DNA from: Maylandia zebra
Lineage: Eukaryota > Chordata > Actinopteri > Cichliformes > Cichlidae
DNA: 64,000 nt
Reading direction: 5' to 3'
Assembly: GCF_041146795.1 (NCBI RefSeq)
Contig: NC_135178.1
Coordinates: 2,272,344-2,336,343 of the forward strand
Part shown: positions 24,859-36,561 of the stretch, piece by piece
How positions within the stretch are numbered: the stretch's first letter is position 1
Layout: every line of letters starts with the position of its first letter
Program-made: the position numbers and the translations under genes
The notes under the pieces: model-generated
Seen by the model: only the letters and a program-made list of their open reading frames with translations
The model's database searches: none
Told to the model about the DNA's origin: nothing

Positions 24859-25770
24859 TAGGGCTGGGCCATATATCGTTCACGGTAATACCGCTATAAT
24901 ATTAGGCAGCAATAAGAAAATGAAATATTGCGATAGAATATGGGTAAAACGTGCATGCGCAGTGCCTTTGTTTTCATACGCACATGTCGGAAAAAGCATG
25001 GCGGCGAAAGCGGATCGTTGAATGAAACGATGAATCTGAACTGGTTTGTAAAAATGCTGCAGCTTCACTGGTGTGGAACTGGTTTAGCTTTCGTCCGTCA
25101 GATACACAACAAAGCACTATTTTTGGTAGCGCATGCTAGCAGGCCATCGTTATTACCGTGTTTTTTGGAAAATGAGGCACACTTAAAATCCTTTGATTTT
25201 CTGAAAAATCGACAGAGCTCCTTATAATCCCGTGTGCCTTCTGTATGAACTCTGGTTGTGTTTACTGACCTTGAAACGATTTTATGTGCACGGTGCTCGA
25301 AAATCTGTCAAATGTTTCAGTACGACTTTGCAAAGCTACGAAGCCGCACCGCTTGATGGATTGTCGGAGCATTACGGCTATCGTAGGCGGAGTGATACGT
25401 ACTGTGCTTCAACATAATATTACCGTATTGTGTGTGTATAAGCTCTTTTTAAGTGTTGTGGATATTATACATGGTTATGCTGAGGATATGTCGGCCAGTT
25501 TCCACTGGAAATGCCTTTTGGTTAAACTGTCAGCGAGGAATTTGCATTTTGCACTGTTAAATATTTATATAACTTTAATGCAGATAAAAAACAGCTGCTT
25601 GTTTAAGTGAAAATACATTGATGGGATTTTTTTTTTTTTTTTTGCACTAATAAAGTTGTGGAGTTGTAAAGTATTTTTTCTCATTTCAATTATATCGTCA
25701 GTTATATCGTTATCACAAATTTTCAAATGTATATCGTGATAAATATTTTTGGCCATACTGCCCTGCCCTA
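24859..25770. mobile_element. Non-autonomous hAT element, 912 bp, with target duplication
   Basis: Ends are TAGGGCTGGGCCATATA and the imperfect reverse complement ...ACTGCCCTGCCCTA. Flanks CCGTGTAT (24851-24858) and CCGTGTAC (25771-25778) form an 8-bp duplication with one mismatch. The interior has subterminal ATATCG/CGATAT motifs but no transposase similarity, so any short frames inside are probably incidental. Confidence 0.88.
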
Positions 25771-26099
25771 CCGTGTACGTTAAAACCTGTTTCAGCACTC
25801 GGGCCATGACTGTCTTTATACTGACCAATACTCCTCTGCACCTCAGTGTTGCTGTTGCACTTTTGACCAAATCATAGACATGTGAAGCTCTGATTACTTG
25901 CTTCTCAATAATAATCTCTCCTATCACTCCACGAAACATCTAATGAATGGGTGAGGGCTGTTAAAATAAGGTCTGCATTTTTTCTGCTCATCCACAAACA
26001 CATCCTGGGAGAAGACAGGCGCGAGGGCACGGGAATGAGCGAAGCAGTCGGTTCTGGAGGGCAGTGCGCATGAACGTGTCTGTGCTGGTGCATGTACAG

Positions 26100-26400
26100 G
26101 AACAAGCAGAGCTTGAAGTAACTTGAAGTAAAAGTAAAGACAAATAGGCGGAGCGGTTAGTGCTTCGTTTGTGCAGATTTGTGCAGGTAAAATGATAGTT
26201 TCTGCTGCTTTGATTTTTGAAATAGTAAACTTTATTTTATAGATCATTCAAAGGTCACCATCCCCCCAGACTGCTCCAAACTGGCCTACTTTTTTACTGC
26301 TTTGTTTGTGCAGATTTGTGCAGGTAAAATTATTGTTTGTGCTGCTACAATTTCTGAGATATAACAGTTTAAATTTTTACGGCCTACACTGTATAACAGC
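26100..26400 (+). repeat. Repeat shared, inverted, with 38265-38470
   Basis: Contains GTTTGTGCAGATTTGTGCAG followed by GTAAAAT twice (about 26168 and 26308), and ATTCAAAGGTCA. The same words occur on the minus strand at 38265-38470, directly upstream of the broken transposase-like gene at 36562-38252. It is likely the 5' end or terminal region of that element family. Confidence 0.55.
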
Positions 26401-26752
26401 AATGTCTGTGGCGGTGTGGCACTTTTATAGAAGATTGTCCACTTTTTTCAGGCTTGCTGCGTATTTAGTTTTATGAATGTTTTGTATGTTTCTGTACATT
26501 TTAGTAAACCAATTTAGTCAGCGGAAAGGCTGATATTTCTGTTACCAGTGCAGAAACGTACACACAGTAGTTTTCATTTTTTTCTGTGTAAAACTGAGTT
26601 GAAGTGATTGACGTAAAAAAAATTTTTACATATCCAGTTTGTCTCTATGATTTTGTTTTTAATTATATATGTTCATTATTATTAATGTAGCTGTCTCAGA
26701 AAAAAAATATGTTTGCTTTCACATTAATTTCAAGTGTTATTTGAGTATGCAT

Positions 26753-29357
26753 CTATGGAACGCCAGGACTGCCATAATGAATTAATTAAATACACCATTA
26801 AATAATTAATTAAATGTGGCAATAATTAATAAAAATTGGAATTAATTAATTAAATAAATAGTTATGACACATGTAATTAATTAATTATTGACACATTTAA
26901 TTAATTATTTATATATTTCACATTTTAATTAATTATTGACACATTTAATTAATTATTTATATATTTCACATTTTAATTAATTATTGACACATTTAATTAA
27001 TTATTTAATGATATATTTATTTATTTCATTTTGGCAGTCCTGGTGCCTGGCTCTCATCTTGAATTAATTTTATCTGTCAGCCTCACCCATCAAACTCAGG
27101 GGGCGGGGTTAACGCTGCCCATGCAGCTTCTCTAACATTTGATTGGTTGCCGTGCAAAGTAAGTCAAAACAGGTCGATCCTAGATAATCGATTGCTTGTG
27201 TAGACTTGGGGCAGCCAGGTATCACAGAATGCATTTCAAATCACAGGCCTGTAGGGCGTAGTTTTAAAATACCCCGTTTTTCTGTCACCAGCTACACTTT
27301 TAACAGTGTTTTAGCCGCGAATGTCGCGCCGTATGTCTGGTCAGGTTGTCAACATAGAACATGTTTGCAAAAGTGCTCAGATGTTTTCAGAGATTTCACT
27401 AGCTCTGCTAACAGTTAGCATGCAGAGTGCACCGAGGGGGTTACGTTAACCGGTTTGTTTACATATTCCACTCTCCGTGTTCCACATGTTGCATTCGTTT
27501 TTTAATAGTTATTCAACTGTATTCTAAGTACCAGCTGTCTGTTAGAATGTGATTTTTTTCTCTCTCTTTTTTTTTTTTTTTGGTGTTTCGGTCATGTTAT
27601 GTTTACCTGTCAAAGGCTTGTTACAAACTATGAAACACATCGTGCAGACTTCTGGATGTTAGAAGAAAACTAATACTGCTCATGAAGGAGACTAAAGGCA
27701 GGAAGGTGTCCTTTAAAACTAAACATGTTAATAGGACCTCGCTATTTATATCATAGTTTATGATATAGCACGTGTATTTCAGTAATAGCTGATTTCAGTG
27801 TAGTGGTGAACAGTCGCACAGCTCACGTAGGCGTTATCTGTGATACTCCTTAACTATAATTTATCCAAGTTAACTTCAGTTAACCATTCAGACAGTTCTT
27901 TTGCAATGAAAAACAAACACCCATGCTGCCGGTAGGTTTCCTCAGTGCCAGCTGTTAACATTATAGCTGCTTATGCAGTAACCATGGTAACCACGGACTC
28001 TGAGCGGCTGGATCGACGGAGGTCAGACAACAATTATACATGTATAATCTTAAAACAGGACACAGCCACTATACGTGCTGGCCTCATATCAAATGTGAAG
28101 GCAGACTGAATCTATGTTTGACGTTTGTTTATATCTAATCTTCCTTTTCAAACATTTAAACAGCAGCGAGTCTGCAGCTGAGGGAACACAAACTCAAACT
28201 GTCCGAACAGGTTTGCTCGTTTCTTGCGTGGATTCATTTGGTGATTCATTAAATGTATAACTGTTATTCTAATCTGCTGCTGAGTCTCTTACACTTTTCT
28301 TTATGCTGTATATTTTCACGTCTTTGGAATAGTTGGCAGTTAGATAGTCAGCTGGGAAACTTTGTGTTAACTCATGGAGCTGAGGATATCGTGGATATGC
28401 TGACCTCGCTCCGTGGTGTACAGGGCCGTTTACCCTCATGATTAATATTCACAATAAAAATATTAGCCGAACATCATGAAGTCTGTATGTGTTTCATAGT
28501 GTCGAACAACCTTTGTACAGTTAAAGCCAGCAGTTACTACATGACGGAAACACCAACGTTATCTCTTTTATGCGTTTATGCACAGGTCACGCTGATTACT
28601 GAACAAAAACCCAAAGATCAGATGTTAAACAGATTTATTTGCTCTCTCTCCTCCTTAAACATGTTTTTAATGTTAGTTATAATTCAGACTGAAACACGTA
28701 GGACACATAAGAACATCAGGAAATAAAACATCGATAAATATAACCTCAGTAAAAGAAGTCAGCGGGGGTTACTACAGCTGTGTACCGGGGCCTGCGCTTT
28801 GTCGGTGGGATTGCTTGCGAGGCGAGCGGGTCTATCCCACGCTTTGCCGTGAGACTGGGCAGACATCTCCGAAATCATCGAAGCACTTTTGCAAAGAGGC
28901 TGTATCTTGACAAACCGACCAGACACATGAAGATTAAACCACTACATTCTCGGCTAAAAAATATTAAAACGGTATTTGGTAACACACAAACAGGGTTTTT
29001 CAAAGCTCAGTTCTGTTAGCTTCCACATGCCGGTTGTTGTGTGCTAGAAACAATGGCCACCAGGCCAAAGCAATGGTTTTGACTCGATCAGCGTTAACCC
29101 CGCCCCCTGAGTTTGATGGGTGAGGCTGACAGATAAAATTATTTCATGATGAGAGCCAGGCGCCAGGACTGCCAAAATGAAATAAATAAATATAGCATTA
29201 AATAATTAATTAAATGTGTCAATAATTAATTAATTACATGTGTCATAACTATTTATTTAATTAATTAATTACAATTTTAATTAATTATTGCCACATTTAA
29301 TTAATTATTTAATGGTGTATTTAATTAATTCATTATGGCAGTCCTGGCGTTCCATAG
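26753..29357. mobile_element. Unclassified 2.6-kb element with long terminal inverted repeats
   Basis: The left arm (26753-27115) and right arm (29091-29357) are reverse complements beginning CTATGGAACGCCAGGACTGC. Each arm has an AT-rich outer part full of TTAATTAATT, itself bounded by GCCAGGACTGCC / GGCAGTCCTGG, and an inner part with CCCATCAAACTCAGGGGGCG and GGTTAACGC. The left arm is about 95 bp longer because of tandem TTAATTAATTATTGACACAT-type units. The 2-kb interior has no recognisable protein. No clear target duplication was found. Confidence 0.8.
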
Positions 29358-29819
29358 GGTTCCCACTTACATGTAGAAAATTGAATATCCCACAGCACCT
29401 AGGCCAGGGATCTTTAACCTGCTGTAAAGCCAAATGTGGCTCTCTGGCACCTCCACTGTGGCTCTTATAAGAGCAAGTAAGTTATGTTTTATTATAAAGA
29501 CAACAAGAAAGGGTTCTGTTAGCAGTTTTTGTTTTTTATGAAATATATGCATTCACAGAAAGTACAAGGCTTTTAAGAGTGATTTAATGTTTCTTAGCTT
29601 CAAAACTATTTGCTGTAAATTTCAGGTTGGTTTCCCATCTTTCCTAATTTTAAATTTTTATGGAAATGACTCACTTAGCTGGCTTCATTTTAACAAATAC
29701 TTTTTCCAGATGTAAAGGTTAGGTGATTCATTTTGTTCTAAAATCTAAAGATAAACATTTTTATTTACATTTCAATAGCTTTCATGTTACAACAACTCAT
29801 TTTGTAGATATTTATAAGC

Positions 29820-31560
29820 TTTCTTTTTTAGCCTCGAGGAGATGACCTGATGCAAGTTATTGAAGGCTTCAGACAGCGATGGGGGTTGAGTCACTTTCCC
29901 ATCACTGCTCCTGGGGACAATCACTGTGATTAATTCAACTGCAAAGGTTGGCACTCTGTCATCCTTCAGGGCATCATCGACCATCAGTTCTGGTAAGCAT
30001 ACTATGATCTACTCATTATGAAAAACTGAAAGGAAAAAACATACATTTTAATGCCTCAAACGTTTATACAGAGCTGTGTAGAGTAGCCAAAACTCTAGTA
30101 TTGTAGCTCCACAATACCATTTCTACATAGAAGCAAAAAGTAGTAGTTGCAAGTAACTGTTTGAACAGTACTGTGATGATCTTTTTGTGTTGTTTTCCTT
30201 CAGTTTCTCTGCTTTCAGGAATCTGTTTCCCTGTGCATTTAAACTCACTTTACTTGTATTGTTTTTTTATGGAACATATTTTTTAAATGATTACCATTAA
30301 ATCAATGAGTGACCCTTTATAAATATTTCATAAGTAATCAAGTGTTGCTTAATGTAGTGGTGAACAGTTACTTTTTCACTAATACTATAATAGTAACAAA
30401 AATATGTTGCAGTAAAACTCTTTCCAAAAGTTTCCATAATGAAATGTACCCACCTCACCATCAGCTTTCATATATTTTATTAGAACATATTGCATTTTCT
30501 TGCACCCATACCCAGACCAAACAGTATCGTTTGACTGATGGCCCAATTTTGCTTTAAGTTATAAAGTAAAGTTATTGTGTTATTTACATTTGGCCTAATA
30601 ATGATGGTAAATGGCCTGTATTTATATAGCGCTTTTCTAGTCCCTAAGGACCCCAAAGCGCTTTACACATCCAATCATCCACCCATTCACACACTGGTGA
30701 TGGCGGCCACAGCCACCCTGACAGAGGCAAGGCTGCCGGACACTGGCGCCACCGGGCCCTCTGACCACCACCAGTAGGCAACAGGTCAAGTGTCTCGCCC
30801 AAGGACACAATGATTGAGACTGTCGGAGCCGGGGCTCGAACCAGCAACCTTCCAATTGCAAGGCGAACTCCCAACTATTGAGCCACGATCGCCCCAATGA
30901 TCCTTATTGCTGTTTTAGAGAGGAGTGGTGCTTCAAAGGATAGTTATAGATTTCTGTCAGAATCTGCAGATTACACAGTACAAATAAAATGTTGACGTTT
31001 CTCCAACGTTGTCTTCCCAACAGTTTCACTGACATCTACACTGTTTGGCCAGGAAGCGTTCGCGATGCCAGGGTTCTCAAGAATTGTGAGATATACACAA
31101 TGGCAGAGAGAGGGGAGCTATTTCCACCAGTCAGTATCTTTGAACACAGTGAATTGTAATTAAAATTATTTTACCATTCTTCCTTGTTCATGTGTGTCAC
31201 CTTGTAGTCACATTATCTTAGGTTACAGAAGAAATCATGGGTGTTGAAGTTCCAGTCATGCTGCTCGGTGACCCTGCAGATCCCCTGCGAAGCTGGCTGC
31301 TGAAGGGATACGCAGATACAGGAACCCTAACTGAAGAACAACAATACTTCAATGAGCGACACAGCAGAGCCAGGATGACAGTGGAGTGTGCATTTGGCCG
31401 ACTTGAGGGTCGGTGGAGGTGCCTTGGGAAACATCTTGATGTGGACAGCCACACTGTTCCCACAATAATAAGTGCATGCTGCACACTCCACAGTTTGTGT
31501 GAAAAACACGATGAAGCCTACAATGAAACTGATATAGCTGTTCTGCATGATTCTATCTAG
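29820..31560 (+). pseudogene. PIF/Harbinger transposase, decayed
   Basis: Harbinger-type DDE transposases (HARBI1-like) cut and paste their element. Segments in order: GFRQRWGLSHFPITAPGD..., KGWHSVILQGIIDHQF with a GT donor near 29993; then SFTDIYTVWPGSVRDARVLK near 31020; then [45 protein letters not shown] and a stop at 31558-31560. The stretch that normally carries GAIDGTH, with the first catalytic Asp, is missing, and an in-frame TAA follows GDNHCD, so it is inactive. A SINE occupies the intron (30606-30895). Its partner Myb-like gene lies convergently to the right. Confidence 0.85.
30606..30895 (-). mobile_element. tRNA-derived SINE with target duplication
   Basis: Same family as 11566-11897, reversed. 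On the minus strand it begins GGGGCGATCGTGGCTCAATA, has the B box GGTTCGAGCCCC and ends AAAGCGCTATATAAATACAG plus a short tail. AATGAT flanks both sides (30600-30605 and 30896-30901), a plausible target duplication. It is better preserved at its 5' end than the first copy. Confidence 0.92.
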
Positions 31561-31849
31561 AGGTACCGAAGGAGGCATCTTACCAGATGTTCAGCCAATG
31601 GGAATCAGAGAGGTGCTGACCCAGTTTTTTCATAGTCAACGTCAAGGCACAAAAGCCGTGGTTTCACCTCATGGTCAATAAAGCTGATCTTGAACGTTAA
31701 GTGGTGCATTCACAAAATGTCAAATAAAGTATTCAAAGTTATTTTTGTATGAAAAAATAACTTTTTTCATAAAAAGTTATTTTGTTATGAAACACACATC
31801 AAACTTTTTATTTATTAAGACCCGAACTCTTCCGTGGCATGCATTTTAA

Positions 31850-32097
31850 ATTTCTCCTTGATCTTTGGGTATATTGGGACCCGATGAATGTAGAAACAAA
31901 GAATTACCAGATTTTTTTTTTTTACCTGACTTTTTGAGATCCACATATGAGGATATTCGTTTAAAATTTTGATAGAACAGTGGCAGTATAACGTCCTCTT
32001 AAGTGGATATCAGGCTCCTGTAGAGCAAAATTAAGTATTTTGGTCTAGACAACCCAAAATGTGATGTCCACATATGTGGACGCCAGGTCCTAGGATG
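31850..32097. mobile_element. Possible piggyBac-type element end
   Basis: The right end reads GTCCACATATGTGGACGCCA...CCTAGGATG followed by TTAA (32098-32101), the piggyBac target tetranucleotide. An internal palindrome, GTCCACATATGTGGAC, is perfect. The left end is not identified. It lies between the 3' ends of the two Harbinger-type genes. Confidence 0.35.
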
Positions 32098-32117
32098 TTA
32101 AAGTAGTTTAAGCCTGT

Positions 32118-34778
32118 TCATCTGGGGGAGGGTAGGGTGACTTTATAGGCCTGGTTAAAGGATGCACGCTGAGCCTGATCTCGAGGGTTTGGTCGTTCTG
32201 GTCTAAAGGGCTGACTCGGATTGTGAGATGGTGGAAGGGCATTACCAAAAGGAAGAGGTTGAACTAAATCTTGTTGGAAAGACAGAGACTGATTGGACAT
32301 ATCAAATGGTGGAGACTGAGATAAAGCCATGGGGTATGGAGGGGAATGAATGAGTGAAGATTGTGTTGGGCAGTAAAGATGTGGAGCTTGTACTGCCTGC
32401 TGGTAGAAAGGTGGTTGTTGGCATGTGATAAGCTGGGTCAACATGGAGGGAACTTTAAGATCGTGCTCATGCTGAGTTGCTTGCATCTTCAACAGAAGCT
32501 CCGACTCATCATTCTTCAAGGCGTTTGTAATCGTGTCCGCAAATATTTCCAAAGTTGACTCCATCTTTGACTTTCTCTTCCTGCTCTTGGCAGATGTATG
32601 TGTAAAGAGAATAGTTGTTTGTGTTATTTCAACAAAAGGATAATTTTTATGTTCAAGGATAGAGGGAATTTTCATATGCAGTTCTTGTACACACCTTGGA
32701 GAAATAAGAACATCACCAAAATAGTATAGGTCAGAAATTAAGAGTGTAGTGTATTTGATCATTTGGGTCAGCTCACGGTTTTTATTTGAAAAACATTGCA
32801 CAATCTACAGTATGTCTTACATTACAATCTCTCCCTTCTCTCTCATTGACAAAATGAGTTGTATTAATTAGAAGATACGTGTGTGCTTTATCCATGCTTA
32901 GGAATCCAGAGTAAAATTGAACTCTTAGGGATACATTATTTTGCCTTGTGAGGTCTCGACATGACACTTTACTTGAAAAATGTTTTTTCTAATAGGATAA
33001 TGAAAAGTTTGCAACAACAATTTTCTATTTAATATATGTATGCATTCTTTTTTATGCATTCTTTATCTGCACTGACTGCAGATGAACTTTCCTTTGAGGC
33101 AGAATCAAATGTCAGCAACACAGGAGTACCATCACCCAGTGTACAGGCACCTTTTGAAAATACAAATATACAATCATACAACCTATTAAAATGCTATGTA
33201 CATGGTTACAGCTGATGTAGTTCAGCCTTCATTTATAATTTCGCTATTGCTGACATATAGAATGTTCTCAATTTTTGTTCAGTAATTTATTCAGTTATGT
33301 TACGTGTTTAGACATGGGTTATACAGAACGTTTAATGTAACGTCACTTGCACCCACAATTTTATTCTCCACACATGACTACAACAAAGTACAAGTTAGCA
33401 TACCTTTTTCACTGTTGAGGCTGAAAGCTGGACTAGCGATAGCCCCTGGACTTTCAGGCTGTTCTTCGGCTGTTTCAATGGAGCTATCGATCAGCTCTAT
33501 TGGCTGACAAATGGGTTTGTCGCCCAAAACACAGTCAAGCTCATCATGAAACGGCAGGTGACTCGACCACGTCCGCTTTGTTTGTTTATATCTTTAGCTT
33601 CTTTAAACTTGGCTCTGAGGCTCTTCACTTTCCTCTGACACTGTAGCCACGTTCACCTGTGTCCAACCATTTCTTTGGCAATGCACTCAAACACAGCCCG
33701 GTTACAATACCACGCTTCAAGTTTAGCTTGAATAGAATTGTCTCCCCATATGCTAATCCAGACCTTCCCAAAGTGTGGGGCCCGCCCCCTAGGGGGGGGG
33801 GGGCGCAGATCCATTGCAGGGCGCGGTATGAAAAGGGGGGGAAAAAAACCAAACGCTTGGACACTGCTAGCACGGGGGCCACAGAAACGCAAAGCAGGAG
33901 ATGAAGCATCGCTGAATATGTTTCCAAACCAACTTCATTCTAAGCCAAAGACTAGAAAATATGCTGAAGCAAATCTTCTCTTTGGTTTCACCTGCACAAG
34001 TGCTGAGGTAGGTCTCCCTGCAGGATTGGTTTTCGCTGGGCTCTTCAAATCCCGGACAAACAGGATCCCACAGCTGTTTGTTTTTCAACCCATTTTGCAC
34101 AGAGAGGCATTTTTTGAAAAATGTATTGATAGCATTATTGAACATTATTACACAGGAAAAAAAACAACACGTAAAATAATCACACCGTGATGCCTCTGCC
34201 TTTGTAAATGGAGGGACAGTAACTGCGTGTAAAACCTGCAGACAGTCAGATTAACAGCATTTCGTCTCTATCTCCATTCTGCAGTTCATCTCATGTAAAC
34301 AATAACGTGGCCACAGCGTGATGTGAATAAAGGCACATACCTTTGACGTTGTGTGACGAACTCTGTATTCCTCGTCCACACGTAAACGCAAAAAAGGAGT
34401 TTTAAAAAATCTCAGTTTTCGGTGATTTGAAACGCCGTTTACGTGGACGAAACAGCTGTGTTTTCAAAAATACTCGTGTAGGTGCGGACGCAGTGTAAGA
34501 GAGTTTGGAGATTATTTTATTACTACCTGCAGATTACTTGTATTTGCTTAATTGTTTACTAAATGTTTGAGGTGTGAAATAAACCGCAATGGAGCAAAAT
34601 ATGGGTGCATGTGGTTGGAGGATGTGTTTGTGCGCACGTGCACGCGCCGGAGGGGGGAACATTTTTCTTGCAAAACAAGGGGGGGCCTAGCAAAAAAAAA
34701 ATTGGGAACCACTGTGCTAATCAAGTCCAAAACCTCAGTTTCTGTCCATTGACTCGCTCCGTCTACAGTTTCCGCCAT
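32118..34778 (-). pseudogene. Harbinger Myb/SANT-like accessory gene, split by a hAT element
   Basis: PIF/Harbinger elements carry a second, DNA-binding protein. On the minus strand the start (MAETVDGASQWTETEVLDLI) lies at 34778, then a 956-bp hAT element intervenes. The frame resumes SIWGDNSIQAKLEAWYCNRA, VFECIAKEM, then after a frameshift LQCQRKVKSLRAKFKEA, typical of a trihelix Myb/SANT domain. DELDCVLGDKPICQPIELID-like text follows with changed frames. The last exon (about 32590-32118) has SRKRKSKMES, a predicted coiled helix and a Pro/Gln/Ser-rich tail ending KVTLPSPR. Several breaks make it non-functional. Confidence 0.8.
33759..34714 (+). mobile_element. hAT element, 956 bp, perfect 8-bp target duplication
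   Basis: TGCTAATC occurs exactly on both sides (33751-33758 and 34715-34722). The left end reads CAGACCTTCCCAAAGTGTGG and the right end ...TTGGGAACCACTG, the CAGTGGTTCCCAA type. The interior reads KPKTRKYAEANLLFGFTCTS on the plus strand, resembling the start of ZBED/FAM200-type hAT transposases, but zinc-finger and catalytic regions are deleted. Non-autonomous. Confidence 0.88.
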
Positions 34779-35159
34779 GCTTTCTCGTTTGTCTTCTCCG
34801 GCGCTGATAATTGGCGTCTGTCTTGTGTCAGTGACGTAAAAGACGGATTTAATGCGGCATGACCGTTCAAACAGCAGTCGCTTTCTAAAACATCAAAAAC
34901 ATGCTCCATAAAGCACCCTCCAATAGCCAAACCCATCTGTTCTCTGATTGGATAGTTAAATTTGTGATTGACATGACATTGGCCAATCAGATGAAAGGAA
35001 GAAAAACGGGGTCAAAATTCGTACTTGTAGCTTGATACTTGAGTGCAGAGTTTCACACATATTTTTTGGCTAAGTCCACACACAAAATCTTTTTACACAT
35101 ACAAATCCTGATTTACAAATACAAAATATTTATGACCACAATTTGAGCCCATAAATATT

Positions 35160-35545
35160 TCCCAGCGACAGCAGAAGTGAACAGCTGGATGAGAAATCCA
35201 TTCAGCATTAAAGCCTCTGACATACCCGAGGATTTCTCAGTTGTTGAGCAGGAGAGCTTTACAGAACTATCTTGTGATGAGACACTGAAGTCTGCTTTCA
35301 GAAATCAGACATTGTTTGAACTTTTGGATGCAGCTGCGCAGCAAATACCCAGCACTTTCAGACAAGGCTGTGCACGTTCTCCTCCCATTTGCGACCACAT
35401 ATTTTTTTTGAGAAGGGCTTCTCTTCACTCGCCTTCATAAAGACAAAATATAGAAACAGATTTGATGCTGAATCCAACTTGATGCTGAAGCTGACCTCAA
35501 TCGACGCAGACATCACAGAACGCCATGCACATCCCTCTCATTAGG
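35160..35545 (+). pseudogene. hAT transposase C-terminal (dimerisation) fragment
   Basis: Reads NSWMRNPFSIKASDIPEDF, FTELSCDETLKSAFRNQTLF, then after a one-base shift VLLPFATTYFFEKGFSSLAF, KTKYRNRFDAESNLML, ending AHPSH and a stop. This is the C-terminal hATC region of ZBED5/FAM200-like transposases. The rest of the gene is absent upstream. The hAT-like terminus TTTGAGAACCGCTG at 36548-36561 probably belongs to the same element, with an LTR-like insertion between. Confidence 0.8.
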
Positions 35546-35602
35546 TATGAAGACCAAGTAACAACAAAATTTTAATGTTTTGATTGTTTCCATGTAGCTG
35601 TT

Positions 35603-36217
35603 TGTCACGGTCTGCAGAGACAGGCCGTGTGGTGGTGTGTGTGATGGACCCAGGTGCGTACACAAGTGAGTAGACGGGAGTGAACTTAACAGAAAGCGAG
35701 CCTTTATTATGGCTGAAGACAAAGTGTACAAACAAAGCAGGGATAGCGCGACTAAACTAGACTATAACTAAACTGGGAAAACTAGTACTGTGACAAACTA
35801 AGAAAACTCGGTCATGGAGGTGAGAACACAGACGACGCGACACAGACTGCATGAAACACAGAGACTAAATACACATGAGGGATGATCAGGGGAAGAGGCC
35901 ACACATGGGAGCACAGCTGACACACATGAACCTAAAGACAGGACAGGAGAAGTGAAACTGAATACACTGACATTGAATACAGACTTTCAAAGTAAAACAG
36001 GAAACATGGAGATTAGACATGACATGAACTAAACATAACCACGCAGACATGACGCATGAACCGGGGAGACTTAGTACAGGGGGAGATGACATAAACAACT
36101 AAGGAACAAAACTAAACTGCAATCTAGAAATTAACTAGGTGAACTAAGCTAGGTGCAAATGAATACAGAAGATACATGGAACTCAAATACTGGGTCGCTT
36201 GACCCAGGACCATGACA
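35603..36217 (-). mobile_element. Solo-LTR-like element, 615 bp, 5-bp target duplication
   Basis: Begins TGTCACGGTC and ends GACCATGACA. CTGTT flanks both sides (35598-35602 and 36218-36222). TG...CA ends plus a 5-bp duplication fit an LTR. Read on the minus strand there is AATAAAGG about 100 bp from the end, where an LTR polyadenylation signal would sit. No coding region and no internal retroelement sequence, so a solo LTR is the simplest reading. A TIR-bearing DNA element is the alternative. Confidence 0.65.
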
Positions 36218-36561
36218 CTGTTGTTATTATATCCCTTTTGCTGTCAATGTTTTCATGCAGTACACTTGTTAACAATCTTGCTAAGTGTTTCAGTGCAGTA
36301 CATTTGTCACATCCTGAATGTGTAAATGCAGTGCACTTCATATTGTCACTTGATGGGTGTTTCAGTCAAGTACAGTTGCGGCTTTTTATGACAGTTAAAA
36401 TAAATAACATTCTTATAAGAAATAAAATTGTCTCGTGTAAACTGTATATGTTGTTAAATAGGTCTATACTATTGTATTTTAATGTCGGTCATAATGGTGG
36501 TACTTCAAAAGCCATATATTTTCTGAGGTGATACTCATTGTAAAGAGTTTGAGAACCGCTG

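Noticed and set aside
24940..25610. Three overlapping short frames at 24.9-25.6 kb
   Set aside because: All lie within a non-autonomous hAT element with defined ends; no transposase or host similarity.
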